From Roseburia porci (GTDB taxonomy: Bacteria > Bacillota > Clostridia > Lachnospirales > Lachnospiraceae): a stretch of 64,000 bases of DNA. Shown here piece by piece: positions 51,309-61,100 of this stretch (position 1 is its first letter; every line of letters starts with the position of its first letter). Made by a program: the position numbers and the translations under genes. Where the stretch lies: assembly GCF_009695765.1 (NCBI RefSeq), contig NZ_VUNI01000006.1, positions 1 to 64,000 of the forward strand. The letters run 5' to 3'. Below the pieces are notes generated by a model. It saw nothing but the letters and a program-made list of their open reading frames with translations, was not told the origin of the DNA and did no database searches.

Positions 51309-52553
51309 ATGACATATTTATATGAAGAAGTACTTGACAAAATAGAGAATGCGAGAAGATTTGGCAACCTGCCAGGTGTGGAGGTCAGCCGCGCAATGCT
51401 GCATGGACTTGGAGAACCACAGAAGGGAATGCCATATGTCCACATTGCAGGAACGAATGGGAAAGGTTCGGTCTGTGCATTTTTAAGCAGCACTTTAAAA
51501 GAGGCAGGTTATAAGGTTGGCGTTTTTACATCACCGCATCTTGTTGATTTCAGAGAACGTATTACTGTAAACGGTGAGATGATTCCGAAGGAGACAGTCA
51601 CAAGAATCGGAAATCGTCTTTTAGAGGAAGATTTTGGAGTTTCCCCGACGATGTTTGATTATTGTATGGCAATGGCAGTATTGTATTTTAAGGAACAGCA
51701 ATGCGATATTGCAGTGATGGAGACGGGACTTGGAGGAAAGCTGGATTCAACCAATGCACTCGGAATACCGGATGTCGCAATTATCACCAGGATCGGATAT
51801 GACCATATGGCAATTCTCGGCAATACACTGTCTGAAATTGCGGCAGAAAAGGCTGGAATCATAAAAAAAGGTTCTTATATTATATCAGAAAGACAGGAGC
51901 CGGAAGCAGAGGCTGTGATAAAGAAGGCGGCCCGGGACTGCCAATATTATGAACTGAATGAAATGGATGTGAAATCCGCATCAGAACTTGAGATGAAACT
52001 TCTCGGAGTACATCAGTGGGAAAATGCAGCAGCAGCGATCAAAGCGGCAGAATTTCTTTTAAAAGACAGAAGTGACAGAAAGCAGGTAATCCAGGAAGGA
52101 ATTGCACAGGCAAAATGGCCGGGAAGAATGGAGATTTTGTCAAAAGAGCCATTTCTTATGGTCGACGGAGCGCATAACGGACATGGAGTGGCAGCATTAA
52201 AGGAAAGTCTCTTAGTGCTTTATCCAGGTGAGAAATTTCATTTTATCATGGGTGTTATGGCAGACAAGGACTATGAGAATATGGTATCGGAACTTCTTCC
52301 ACTGGCAGAGGATTTTGTGACGGTGACGCCGGAGAGTGAACGTGCGCTGCAGGCAGAGCGTCTGGCGTCTTTTATCAGGGGAAAAGGTATCCACACGGAG
52401 TGCGCTACATGTGTAGAAGATGCATTGAAATTGTGGAAGGAACGCGCAAAGAAGGAAACTAACGTGGATAAAATAAAGAAGACAGTCGCGTTTGGTTCCT
52501 TGTATTTCATTGGTGAGATTGAAGCGATGAACGACAAAATCGGGAAATTGTAG
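51309..52553 (+). CDS. folC: Folylpolyglutamate/dihydrofolate synthase
   Basis: A Mur-ligase-fold enzyme of 414 residues that adds glutamate to folates. The ATP loop is HIAGTNGKGSVCAFLSS. Other motifs are TSPHLVDFRERI, METGLGGKLDSTNAL and VDGAHNGHG. The length fits. It stands between the degV terminator and the YhgE gene, with its own short upstream region (47 bp). No other folate genes are in the window apart from the folate-using metH and panB. Confidence 0.93.
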   Translation: MTYLYEEVLDKIENARRFGNLPGVEVSRAMLHGLGEPQKGMPYVHIAGTNGKGSVCAFLSSTLKEAGYKVGVFTSPHLVDFRERITVNGEMIPKETVTRIGNRLLEEDFGVSPTMFDYCMAMAVLYFKEQQCDIAVMETGLGGKLDSTNALGIPDVAIITRIGYDHMAILGNTLSEIAAEKAGIIKKGSYIISERQEPEAEAVIKKAARDCQYYELNEMDVKSASELEMKLLGVHQWENAAAAIKAAEFLLKDRSDRKQVIQEGIAQAKWPGRMEILSKEPFLMVDGAHNGHGVAALKESLLVLYPGEKFHFIMGVMADKDYENMVSELLPLAEDFVTVTPESERALQAERLASFIRGKGIHTECATCVEDALKLWKERAKKETNVDKIKKTVAFGSLYFIGEIEAMNDKIGKL

Positions 52554-52658
52554 ACGGTGGAAGGGTTTCTTTTTAAAGATTGGGATGCTATAATATGGAA
52601 TGCATTTTTTCCAGAAAATGTATGAGTTAATGGATGAACACATATTTAGGAGTATAAA

Positions 52659-54968
52659 ATGAAGAATATTTTCCGCATTTTTAAGGCAGATGTGAAAGGT
52701 CTGCTCAAGAACTTTTTTGCACTGGTCATTGCACTTGGACTGTGTGCATTGCCGGCACTTTACGCATGGTTCAATATCTATGCGAACTGGGATCCATATG
52801 CGAATACCGGGAATATCAGGATTGCAGTTGCAAGTCTTGATAAAGGCTGGACCAACAAAGATGGCGAAGAACTCAATATGGGGCAGAATGTGATTGACAA
52901 CCTGAAAGAATCGGATAGCATTGGATGGGTTTTCCTGGATACGGAAAAAGAGGCACTCGATGGAGTCTATTCTGGTGATTATTATGCGGCAGTTGTGATT
53001 GATGAGGATTTTACCTACAGCATGTATAATGCAATTGCAGATAATTTCACCAATCCGAAGATCACATATTATGAGAATCAGAAAAAGAATGCAGTAGCAA
53101 GTAAGATTACGGATACTGCAGTTTCTACGTTACAGACCAGTATTAATGAGCAGTTTATCAAAGCAGTAACAGAGACAGTATTCCAGACGACAAACGGAAT
53201 CTCGGATGAACTGTCCGATACGGATGCTGTAAATACATTTATCCAGAAGATCGACGCAGTGAATGAGAACTTAAAAGGTTACAGTTCCATGATTGATTCC
53301 TTTGTGGCAGGAAATGTTTCGATTGGAGATGTGACAAATGATGCGAACAACAGCCTGAGTCAGGGACAGAGCCTGATCGGAGATGGAATAGGAAAGCTGG
53401 AAGAAGGACAGAAGGGACTGGATTCCACACAGGCATCTTTCCAGAATTTCAGCACGAATGTTACGAATTCCATGAATCAGATTCAGAATTCAATCAATAC
53501 CATATCCAATCAGATCAGTCAGGCACAACTGGAACAGAATGCCGAGACACTGACAAACGATATGAAAGACATTATGGATAATGCAAAAGCTTTATCTGAT
53601 GAGATTCAGTCGCTGCAAAAGGAACTTCAGGATACACAGAAGGAGCAGACAGAGCAAAATGTACAGGATGTGCTGAACCAGCTGGAAGATCTTAAGAATA
53701 AAGCGGATGGATTACAGCAGAGTGGGTCGCTTGATATTGACAGCATCCAGGAGAGTATTGAACAGCAGAAAAAAGATCTGGAGGATAAGGTGAACGATCT
53801 GAATGATCAGAATCAGGATGCTGTGAACAAAGAACTGGATGGTGTCAAAGACAAGGTGGACGAAATCGGACAGAAGGCTCAGGATGCGGTTGACGGAGAT
53901 ACCGCAAAGGCAGTATCAGATGGTGTTGGAAAAGGCGTGCAGGCAGTGCAGAATTCTCTTTCCACTTATGCAGATACCGTGAAACAGATGAATGAGCTGT
54001 ACAATAACCGTGTGGTTCCTCAGGTTAATACCATGATCAGCAATCTTTCCGATACACTTCAGAATGTGGAAAGTCTGTTGACGAATTTAAGCAGCACCAT
54101 GGATGGTATGAAGGACATCTTTAATGGTGTGGATACAACACTTGGAACTTTGAATACGAGTATGTCACAGCTTCAGGGCATGATCAACAAAACAAGTGAT
54201 AAATTGACTGATGTTCTGGACCGCCTGGAGGGAGCATCGGAGAGTGAGCAGATGGAAATTATCATGCAGCTGCTTGCCGGTGATCCGGATACCTACAGTG
54301 AGTTCTTCTCACAACCGGTAGAGGTGGAAGACAATTATATTTATGAGGTCGCAAACTATGGTTCCGGGGTGGCACCGTTCTACAGCACACTTGCAATATG
54401 GGTCGGAATGACACTTCTTGTGTCACTTGTTAAAGTACACGCGGATAAAGAGGGACTTGTCCAGGTAAAACCGCATGAACTGTTTTTCGGAAGATACCTG
54501 TTATTCTTCCTGCTATCACAGGTGCAGACGCTCATAATTGTACTGGGAGATCTTTATCTGCTTAAGATCCAGTGCCTGCATCCGTTGGAATTCTGGATTG
54601 CTTCGGCAGTGGCATCCTTTACGTTTTCCATGTTGATTTATGCACTTACAATTGCTTTTGGGGATATTGGTAAAGCGCTTGCAGTTGTTGTTATGGTAAT
54701 ACAGATCGCCGGCTCAGGCGGAACTTATCCGATTGAGGCGTTGCCGACTTTCTTCAAAGCGGTATATATCTTCTTCCCGTTCCCATATGCAATCAATGCG
54801 ATGAGAGAGTGTATCGGAGGCATGTACCAGAATACCTATTCACTTTGTCTTGTGGAACTTCTGGTATTTGCAGTGGCGGGACTTTTGATCGGACTTGTAA
54901 TTCGTATTCCGTTTATCAAGATCAACCATTACATTGAAAAACGTATGGAAGACACTAAGATGCTGTAG
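52659..54968 (+). CDS. YhgE/Pip-family membrane protein, first copy
   Basis: A 769-residue protein of the phage-infection-protein (Pip)/EsaA-related family. One N-terminal membrane segment (FFALVIALGLCALPALYAWF) is followed by the family motif NWDPYANTGNIRIAVASLDK. A long extracytoplasmic coiled-coil region covers about residues 170-540, rich in Gln, Asn and Asp. Five or so C-terminal membrane segments contain GSGGTYPIEALPTFFKAVYI. AGGAG precedes the ATG. TATAAT at 52589-52594 is a possible -10. It is the first of three contiguous genes with a second YhgE protein. Function in Clostridia unknown; type VII secretion or envelope roles are suggested by relatives. Confidence 0.87.
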   Translation: MKNIFRIFKADVKGLLKNFFALVIALGLCALPALYAWFNIYANWDPYANTGNIRIAVASLDKGWTNKDGEELNMGQNVIDNLKESDSIGWVFLDTEKEALDGVYSGDYYAAVVIDEDFTYSMYNAIADNFTNPKITYYENQKKNAVASKITDTAVSTLQTSINEQFIKAVTETVFQTTNGISDELSDTDAVNTFIQKIDAVNENLKGYSSMIDSFVAGNVSIGDVTNDANNSLSQGQSLIGDGIGKLEEGQKGLDSTQASFQNFSTNVTNSMNQIQNSINTISNQISQAQLEQNAETLTNDMKDIMDNAKALSDEIQSLQKELQDTQKEQTEQNVQDVLNQLEDLKNKADGLQQSGSLDIDSIQESIEQQKKDLEDKVNDLNDQNQDAVNKELDGVKDKVDEIGQKAQDAVDGDTAKAVSDGVGKGVQAVQNSLSTYADTVKQMNELYNNRVVPQVNTMISNLSDTLQNVESLLTNLSSTMDGMKDIFNGVDTTLGTLNTSMSQLQGMINKTSDKLTDVLDRLEGASESEQMEIIMQLLAGDPDTYSEFFSQPVEVEDNYIYEVANYGSGVAPFYSTLAIWVGMTLLVSLVKVHADKEGLVQVKPHELFFGRYLLFFLLSQVQTLIIVLGDLYLLKIQCLHPLEFWIASAVASFTFSMLIYALTIAFGDIGKALAVVVMVIQIAGSGGTYPIEALPTFFKAVYIFFPFPYAINAMRECIGGMYQNTYSLCLVELLVFAVAGLLIGLVIRIPFIKINHYIEKRMEDTKML

Positions 54969-54978
54969 GAGATTTTAA

Positions 54979-55413
54979 ATGAAAGAAAAGAAAAAAGAAA
55001 CGCAGAAAAAAGAGCAGAAAAAAGAAAAGAAGATCGACCAGAAACAGCTTCAGAAAATGTATGATATGGTCATGGATTATGAAGAAATGATCCATCAGCA
55101 GAATCAGAAACGAATCAAAAATGGATTGCGATGTATCTATATCATTCCTGCAGTGTTCCTGTTTCTTATGTTTGCAACAGGCAGCTCCAAGGTAATCTTT
55201 CTGGTGCTCTGGATCGTCAGCCTGTTTGTGATCGCGGTATATCTGATCTATGTAGAATATATTGATTATAATTTACAGGAAAAGATGCATGAGATAAAGG
55301 GTGACGAGAGTGAGACGAAGATTGATACGCTGATCGATCTTCCGGAACCGGTGGAAAATAAAGTGACAGAAGTTGTAGAAAAGCTGGACAGTATTGGAGG
55401 TGAGCAGGAGTGA
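54979..55413 (+). CDS. Small membrane protein between two YhgE genes
   Basis: A 144-residue protein. The extremely Lys/Gln/Glu-rich N-terminus (residues 1-50) looks like a coiled coil. Two membrane segments follow (LRCIYIIPAVFLFLMFA and VIFLVLWIVSLFVIAVYLIY), then an acidic C-terminal tail (DTLIDLPEPVENKV). I do not recognise a family. It starts 10 bp after the first YhgE gene and overlaps the second by 4 bp, so it is probably a subunit or regulator of a YhgE complex. Confidence 0.75.
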   Translation: MKEKKKETQKKEQKKEKKIDQKQLQKMYDMVMDYEEMIHQQNQKRIKNGLRCIYIIPAVFLFLMFATGSSKVIFLVLWIVSLFVIAVYLIYVEYIDYNLQEKMHEIKGDESETKIDTLIDLPEPVENKVTEVVEKLDSIGGEQE

Positions 55414-57527
55414 AAAAAATCGGACTTGTATTTCTTTCAGACGTAAAAAGACTGAGCTCTAATGTGGTGGCAATTGTAATTGTCATGGGTCTTTCCATTA
55501 TTCCTGCCCTCTATGCATGGTTTAACATTCTGTCCAACTGGGACCCGTATGGAGAGGATGCAACTTCGCGTATGCATATTTCCGTTTATTCGGAGGATGC
55601 GGGATTTGAATATGAAGGATTATCAGTGAATATCGGTGATTCCGTAATCAGTGGTTTAAAAGAGAACAGCGCAATCGGATGGGTATTTACAGACAGCAAA
55701 GAAGAAGCTCTGGAAGGTGTGTATAGTGGAGACTATTATGCTGCATTGATCATACCAGAGAATTTTACGAATGACATGATCAGCTTTATCGGAGGTGATC
55801 TTGAGCATCCGAAAATCGGTTATTATGAGAACAGTAAGAAAAACGCAATTGCGACCAAGATTACTTCAAAAGTAAAAAAGACAGTGCAGCAGCAGGTCAA
55901 TACGACCTTTGTCAGTACACTGGCGGAAGTAACCGTATCTGCGAGTGATGCGCTGACCGGTATTGAGACAGAACATGGATCGGTTCTGGATACGACAATC
56001 ACCAAGATGAAAGATATGGATTCGACTCTGGAAACATATGAAAATATACTTGGAACATTTGCGCTCGTAACAGGTTCCACTTCGGATCTGGTTGGATCGA
56101 CACAATCGATTCTGCCGAATCTGAACAATATGGTGGAAAGTGGACAGGATACAGTGAATAATTTGCAGTATTCTGCATTATCCGGTGGAGAAACTGCCCG
56201 GACTGTTGCAAACATGGTGGATATCAGTATGGATACCATTACAAATGGTCTGGAAAACCTGAATAAACAGGTGGAAACACTTCAGAACGCAGATGATATT
56301 GCGAAAATTGCAGAGCAGCTTGCAAGTACAGAACAGCTTACCGATTATGTATTAGGAATTTTGAAAGCGCAGATCGGAGAACAGAGTGATGAGTATCTCG
56401 GCGGTCTGAACAGTTATCAGGCATTAAAAGACAGCATTGATAAATTACAGCAGGATCAGAATGCATCACAGGAGCAGCTTCAGGGATTGAAAGATACGAT
56501 CACATCCCAGATCCAGACATGTCTGGATGCAATGTCACAGCTTAAGATTACGTTTGATAATAATATTGTGCCAAATCTGGATCAGAGTGTCGATGATGTG
56601 CAGAGTGCATTGATCAAGACCAATGCACTGCTGACCGGAATTGACGGAAGCTTTTCCGATGTAGATTCTGCATTACAGTCCTATCAGGATACTTTAAATT
56701 CAGGAACAGACAGTATAACAGCAACAAAGAACTATATTGCGGATATCCGTCAGAAACTGGAAACGGTTACAGATGCACTCTCTGCTTTGAATGGAGATGA
56801 GCAGTATCAGGATATTCTCCAGATGTTCCAGAATGATCCGGAAATGATCGCATCATTTGTATCATCGCCGGTTTCCCTGGATACAGAAGCCGTGTATAAG
56901 ATTAAGAATTATGGTTCGGCAATGGCACCGTTTTATACCGTTTTAGCACTCTGGGTAGGTGGACTTATCCTGGTCGCACTCGTTCATGTGAAAGTGGAAA
57001 GAGAAGATGATCTGGCAGATGTCAAACCATATCAGGCTTATTTTGGAAGATATATTGTATTTTTCCTGATCTCACAGATTCAGGCGGCAATTACGGTACT
57101 TGGTAATCTGTTTTTTGTACAGATCCAGTGTGTGCATCCGTTTTTATTCTGGCTGGCAGCAGCATGCAGCAGTTTTGTATTTTCTCTGTTTATGTATTCT
57201 CTTACAGTTGCATTTGGTAATGTGGGTGAAGCACTTGCGGTTGTTGTAATGGTTATCCAGGTTGCCGGGGCTGGAGGAACATTCCCGATTGAGGTGCTTC
57301 CGGAAGTATATCAGGCAATTTATAAATTCCTTCCGTTTACGTACTGCCTGAATGCGATGAGAGCCTGCATTGGTGGCATGTATCAGATGGAATATCTCAA
57401 AGATATCGCGATACTGTGTGTGTATGTTCTGATCTCATTATTTATCGGTCTCGTAGTGGCAATTCCGTTCCGTGGAATGAATAAAAAGATTGAAGAGAGT
57501 AAGGAACGTTCAAAAGTAATGCTGTAG
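55410..57527 (+). CDS. YhgE/Pip-family membrane protein, second copy
   Basis: A 705-residue paralog of the protein two genes upstream. It has the same plan: an N-terminal membrane segment (SNVVAIVIVMGLSIIPALYA), motif NWDPYGEDATSRMHISVYSE, a long extracytoplasmic coiled-coil region, and C-terminal segments including GAGGTFPIEVLPEVYQAIY. Both copies share SAIGWVF/SIGWVF and GVYSGDYYAA stretches. Divergence is greatest in the coiled region. Tandem retention suggests a heterodimer. The 4-bp overlap with the small membrane protein gene supports one operon. Confidence 0.87.
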   Translation: MKKIGLVFLSDVKRLSSNVVAIVIVMGLSIIPALYAWFNILSNWDPYGEDATSRMHISVYSEDAGFEYEGLSVNIGDSVISGLKENSAIGWVFTDSKEEALEGVYSGDYYAALIIPENFTNDMISFIGGDLEHPKIGYYENSKKNAIATKITSKVKKTVQQQVNTTFVSTLAEVTVSASDALTGIETEHGSVLDTTITKMKDMDSTLETYENILGTFALVTGSTSDLVGSTQSILPNLNNMVESGQDTVNNLQYSALSGGETARTVANMVDISMDTITNGLENLNKQVETLQNADDIAKIAEQLASTEQLTDYVLGILKAQIGEQSDEYLGGLNSYQALKDSIDKLQQDQNASQEQLQGLKDTITSQIQTCLDAMSQLKITFDNNIVPNLDQSVDDVQSALIKTNALLTGIDGSFSDVDSALQSYQDTLNSGTDSITATKNYIADIRQKLETVTDALSALNGDEQYQDILQMFQNDPEMIASFVSSPVSLDTEAVYKIKNYGSAMAPFYTVLALWVGGLILVALVHVKVEREDDLADVKPYQAYFGRYIVFFLISQIQAAITVLGNLFFVQIQCVHPFLFWLAAACSSFVFSLFMYSLTVAFGNVGEALAVVVMVIQVAGAGGTFPIEVLPEVYQAIYKFLPFTYCLNAMRACIGGMYQMEYLKDIAILCVYVLISLFIGLVVAIPFRGMNKKIEESKERSKVML

Positions 57528-57688
57528 TTATGGAATATATAATTTATTTCAATAGAAAAAATAGATATTCAATCTAGACAAATGAAACTTATTGTACTAG
57601 AATTATCTCAATTAATAATAAACCCAGCGAATGATAATAATAAGTTATGGAAAGAAACTGGATTTGGAAAGAAACGGAGGATTTTAGG

Positions 57689-58714
57689 ATGGAAAAGAAA
57701 AACCTTGATTGGGCAAATCTTGGATTTGGCTATATGGTTACTGATTACCGTTACGTATCAAATTATAAAGATGGAAAGTGGGACGATGGAGCTCTGATTA
57801 CAGATCCAAACGTCACATTGAATGAGTGTGCTGGTGTGTTCCAGTATTCCCAGTCCTGTTTCGAAGGATTAAAGGCATATACAACAGAGGATGGACATAT
57901 TGTATGTTTCCGCCCGGATATGAATGCAAAACGTATGATGGATTCTGCAGAGAGACTGGAGATGCCAGTATTCCCGGAAGACCGTTTTGTTGATGCAGTA
58001 GAGCAGGTTGTAAAAGCAAACGCAGCATGGGTTCCACCATTTGGATCAGGTGCGTCTCTTTATATCCGCCCATATATGATCGGAACCAACTCTGTTATCG
58101 GTGTAAAACCGGCAGATGAGTATCAGTTCCGTATTCTGGTTACTCCGGTTGGACCGTACTTTAAAGGCGGCGCAAAACCAATTACAATCAAAGTATCTGA
58201 TTTTGACCGTGCCGCTCCACATGGTACTGGACACATCAAAGCCGGATTAAACTATGCAATGAGTTTACATGCAATTGTAACAGCACATAAAGAGGGATTT
58301 GACGAGAACCTGTATCTGGATCCTGCAACAAGAACAAAAGTAGAGGAGACAGGTGGAGCAAACTTCATCTTTATTACAAAAGATGGCACATTGGTTACTC
58401 CGAAGTCTGACAGTATTCTTCCTTCTATCACAAGACGTTCTATCATGGTAGTTGCTGAGAAATACCTTGGTATGAAAGTTGAGCACAGAGAAGTATACTT
58501 TGATGAATTAAAAGACTTTGCGGAATGTGGTCTTTGTGGTACTGCCGCAGTTATCTCTCCAGTTGGAAAGATTGTTGACCATGGCAAAGAAATCTGCTTC
58601 CCATCCGGAATGGAAGAAATGGGACCACAGATTAAGAAGATTTATGATAAACTGACAGCAATCCAGAAGGCAGAGATCGAAGGACCTGAAGGATGGGTTA
58701 AAGTTATTATGTAA
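57689..58714 (+). CDS. ilvE: Branched-chain amino acid aminotransferase
   Basis: A fold-type IV PLP enzyme of 341 residues that interconverts Val/Leu/Ile and their 2-oxoacids. The PLP lysine is Lys184 in GHIKAGLNYA. Further motifs are QSCFEGLKAY, RPDMNAKRMMDSAERL, SLYIRPYMIG, EETGGANFIF and CGTAAVISPVG. CGGAGG lies 8 nt before the ATG at 57689; an in-frame start at 57647 lacks a ribosome site. Its reverse reaction supplies 2-oxoisovalerate, the PanB substrate. The 160 bp upstream are AT-rich without a recognised leader peptide or T-box. Confidence 0.95.
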   Translation: MEKKNLDWANLGFGYMVTDYRYVSNYKDGKWDDGALITDPNVTLNECAGVFQYSQSCFEGLKAYTTEDGHIVCFRPDMNAKRMMDSAERLEMPVFPEDRFVDAVEQVVKANAAWVPPFGSGASLYIRPYMIGTNSVIGVKPADEYQFRILVTPVGPYFKGGAKPITIKVSDFDRAAPHGTGHIKAGLNYAMSLHAIVTAHKEGFDENLYLDPATRTKVEETGGANFIFITKDGTLVTPKSDSILPSITRRSIMVVAEKYLGMKVEHREVYFDELKDFAECGLCGTAAVISPVGKIVDHGKEICFPSGMEEMGPQIKKIYDKLTAIQKAEIEGPEGWVKVIM

Positions 58715-58752
58715 TCTTACAAAAGCTTACAAAGAAATATGTGAAAGAATAG

Positions 58753-58781
58753 AAAGTCCGCTCCGTGTGAGCGGACTTTTT
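58753..58781 (+). terminator. Terminator of ilvE
   Basis: A perfect 11-bp stem (AAAGTCCGCTC with GAGCGGACTTT, loop CGTGT) followed by TT then GTGG. Confidence 0.88.
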
Positions 58782-58805
58782 GTGGATAAAATAGCTTCTG
58801 TGTGA

Positions 58806-58829
58806 TATGATATAATTAGCTATATCATA
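58806..58829 (+). promoter_or_regulatory. Inverted repeat over the serine dehydratase promoter
   Basis: Perfect 9-bp arms TATGATATA and TATATCATA are separated by ATTAGC. The left part overlaps a TATAAT -10 box at 58811-58816. This is an operator-like site 20 bp before the sdaAB start codon. Confidence 0.55.
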
Positions 58830-58849
58830 GAGAGGCGAAACAGACATAC

Positions 58850-59521
58850 ATGAATTTATTTGATATTGTAGGTCCGGTTATGGTAGGACCATCCAGCTCC
58901 CATACAGCAGGAGCTGTTAAGATTGGAAATATTTCAAGAAAACTGCTTGGAGAAAAGATACAGGATGCAGTCATCTGGTTTCACGGTTCATTTCTGGCAA
59001 CAGGAAAAGGGCATGGTACGGATAAGGCATTACTTGCAGGATTGCTCGGCTTTGCAGTGGATGATCCGCAGATCCCAAAGAGTTTTGAAATCGCAGAAGA
59101 GAGGGGAATCCATTTCCGGTTTGAAGGAATTGACCTTGGAGATGTCCATCCGAACTCTGTCAAACTGAATCTGACCGGAAAAAGCGGGAAAACACTGGAG
59201 ATTATTGCCGCTTCCATCGGAGGAGGAAGAGTAGAGATCTGTCAGATCGACGGATTGGATGCACATTTCTGTGGGGATTATCCGACCCTGATCGTGCATA
59301 ACTTAGATCAGCCTGGGCATGTTACGGAGGTGACTTCCATGCTTGCGCACAAATCCATCAATATTGCGACGATGCAGCTATATCGTGCAAGCAGAGGCGG
59401 AAATGCGGTAATGGTCATTGAGTGTGATCAGGAAGTGCCGGGGGAGGCAATTCAATGGCTGGAGCATTTGGAAGGAATTAGGAAAGTAACTTATTTTAGC
59501 CTGGAGGAAACAGATGTATAA
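58850..59521 (+). CDS. sdaAB: L-serine dehydratase, beta subunit
   Basis: The beta subunit (223 residues) of the iron-sulfur, two-subunit L-serine ammonia-lyase of Firmicutes. The N-terminal domain has GPVMVGPSSSHTAGAVKIG and GSFLATGKGHGTDKALLAGL. A C-terminal ACT domain covers about residues 148-220 (LIVHNLDQPGHVTEVTSMLA), which binds serine or a regulator in relatives. It overlaps the alpha-subunit gene by 8 bp. The product is pyruvate plus ammonia. Confidence 0.94.
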   Translation: MNLFDIVGPVMVGPSSSHTAGAVKIGNISRKLLGEKIQDAVIWFHGSFLATGKGHGTDKALLAGLLGFAVDDPQIPKSFEIAEERGIHFRFEGIDLGDVHPNSVKLNLTGKSGKTLEIIAASIGGGRVEICQIDGLDAHFCGDYPTLIVHNLDQPGHVTEVTSMLAHKSINIATMQLYRASRGGNAVMVIECDQEVPGEAIQWLEHLEGIRKVTYFSLEETDV

Positions 59522-60383
59522 ATCACTGGCAGAAATTATCGATTGTGTAACAAAGAAGAACATCCCTTTCTGGAAATGCGTGCAGAAAGAGGACTGTATA
59601 GAACTCGGTATTTCCGAAGAAGAGGCATTTTCAAGAATGCAGGGAATGTATGAAGCGATGAGAAGCGCGGATGAGGGATATGAGGATACGCTTTATTCGC
59701 AGAGTGGTCTGGTTGGAACGGATGGAAAGAAAGTGCATGATGCAAGGATCAAAGGACAGCTTCTCTGTGGCGATTTTATTGGAAAGGTAATGGAACGTGC
59801 AATCAAAATGGGCGAGTCCAATGCCTGCATGAAGCGGATTGTTGCAGCTCCGACCGCAGGCTCCTGTGGAGTAATTCCGGCTGTTTTTCTGACAATTCAG
59901 GAAGAAAAAGGGTATACAGATGAACAGATGACAGAGGCGCTTTATGTGGCTGCCGGCATCGGAGGTGTGATTGCAAACCGCGCATTTTTAGCCGGAGCAG
60001 CAGGTGGATGTCAGGCAGAGATCGGTTCGGCGTCATCCATGGCGGCTGGAGCAGTTGCATATCTTATGGGCGGAGACGCAAAAGTCATTGCGAATGCAGC
60101 AGCGCTCGCCATGAAGAATCTGCTTGGACTTGCCTGTGATCCGGTGGCGGGACTTGTAGAAGTCCCATGTGTGAAGCGCAATGTTATGGGCGCAGTCAAC
60201 GCAATGACATCGGCGGATCTTGCACTTGCCGGAGTGATGAGCCGGATTCCTCCGGATGAAGTTTTTGATGCAATGCGTGCAATTGGAAGAGCAATGCCGG
60301 AAAACATCAGGGAAACCGGACTTGGAGGACTTGCGGGAACGCCAACGGGCGTGGAACTCAGGGAAAAACTCACCGGAATGTAA
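59514..60383 (+). CDS. sdaAA: L-serine dehydratase, alpha subunit
   Basis: The catalytic alpha subunit of 289 residues. Conserved features are VAAPTAGSCGVIPA, AGAAGGCQAEIGSASSMAA and GLACDPVAGLVEVPCVKRN, which supply the cysteines for the [4Fe-4S] cluster that activates the serine hydroxyl. The length fits. GGAGG lies before the ATG within the beta-subunit gene, so the two are translationally coupled. The amidase gene follows 18 bp later and may be co-transcribed. Confidence 0.95.
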   Translation: MYKSLAEIIDCVTKKNIPFWKCVQKEDCIELGISEEEAFSRMQGMYEAMRSADEGYEDTLYSQSGLVGTDGKKVHDARIKGQLLCGDFIGKVMERAIKMGESNACMKRIVAAPTAGSCGVIPAVFLTIQEEKGYTDEQMTEALYVAAGIGGVIANRAFLAGAAGGCQAEIGSASSMAAGAVAYLMGGDAKVIANAAALAMKNLLGLACDPVAGLVEVPCVKRNVMGAVNAMTSADLALAGVMSRIPPDEVFDAMRAIGRAMPENIRETGLGGLAGTPTGVELREKLTGM

Positions 60384-60401
60384 AGAGAATGGAAAGTAGT
60401 T

Positions 60402-61085
60402 ATGCGGAGAAAACGTAGAAGTGATCACAGCATATGGATTGTTGGAAGCCTGATTCTTGCGATTATTTTATTGATTATCATAATCGTTGCATTTGTAAGA
60501 CATATACAGGCAAGAAAAACGGGAAGCATGCACTCGGAGGAACAGATCCTCGACGAAAAGTATATAGAGGAATGGCCGGATATAGATGTGCAGCTTTTGG
60601 ATGTGAATGAATATTCAAGACCACAGATTGCATTGGATAAGGTTAATGGAATCGTGATCCATTATACTGCGAATCCCGGAAGTACGGCACAGCAGAACCG
60701 TGATTATTTTAACGGGCTGGCACAGTCTGGGGAGACATACGCCAGCAGTCATTTTGTAATCGGTCTGGAAGGTGAGATTATCCAGTGTATTCCGTGTGAT
60801 GAAATGGCATACGCATCGAATGACCGCAATGAGGATACGATAGCGATTGAATGCTGTATTCCGGATGAAACAGGAAAGTTTAATGGAGAGACCTATGATT
60901 CACTGGTTGAACTTACGGCATGGCTGATCGGTCGATATCATCTTGGAATTGATGATGTGATCAGGCACTATGACGTGACTGGTAAAATATGTCCGAAATA
61001 TTTTGTAGATCATGAAGATGCCTGGAAACGCTTTAAAGCAGATGTCGTCGCATATATCGACGAAAATGGAGAGGAACGTAAATAG
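60402..61085 (+). CDS. Membrane-anchored N-acetylmuramoyl-L-alanine amidase
   Basis: A 227-residue protein with a basic N-terminus, one membrane anchor (IWIVGSLILAIILLIIIIVA) and an Amidase_2 (type 2/PGRP) domain. Zinc and catalytic motifs are GIVIHYTANPG (first His), SSHFVIGLEGEIIQC, NEDTIAIECC with the catalytic Glu, and IRHYDVTGKICP (second His and Cys). It cuts the bond between muramic acid and the stem peptide of peptidoglycan on the outer face of the membrane. It follows sdaAA closely but has no metabolic link to it. Confidence 0.9.
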   Translation: MRRKRRSDHSIWIVGSLILAIILLIIIIVAFVRHIQARKTGSMHSEEQILDEKYIEEWPDIDVQLLDVNEYSRPQIALDKVNGIVIHYTANPGSTAQQNRDYFNGLAQSGETYASSHFVIGLEGEIIQCIPCDEMAYASNDRNEDTIAIECCIPDETGKFNGETYDSLVELTAWLIGRYHLGIDDVIRHYDVTGKICPKYFVDHEDAWKRFKADVVAYIDENGEERK

Positions 61086-61100
61086 ATAAGGAGAACCCTT

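Noticed and set aside
57540-57660. CodY site upstream of ilvE
   Set aside because: The best candidate (near AATTATCTCAATT) has about six mismatches to the 15-bp CodY consensus.
57582-57797. 71-codon ORF overlapping the start of ilvE
   Set aside because: Out of frame with ilvE, no ribosome site, no recognisable family; considered briefly as a leader peptide but it lacks a run of Val/Leu/Ile codons followed by terminator and antiterminator stems.
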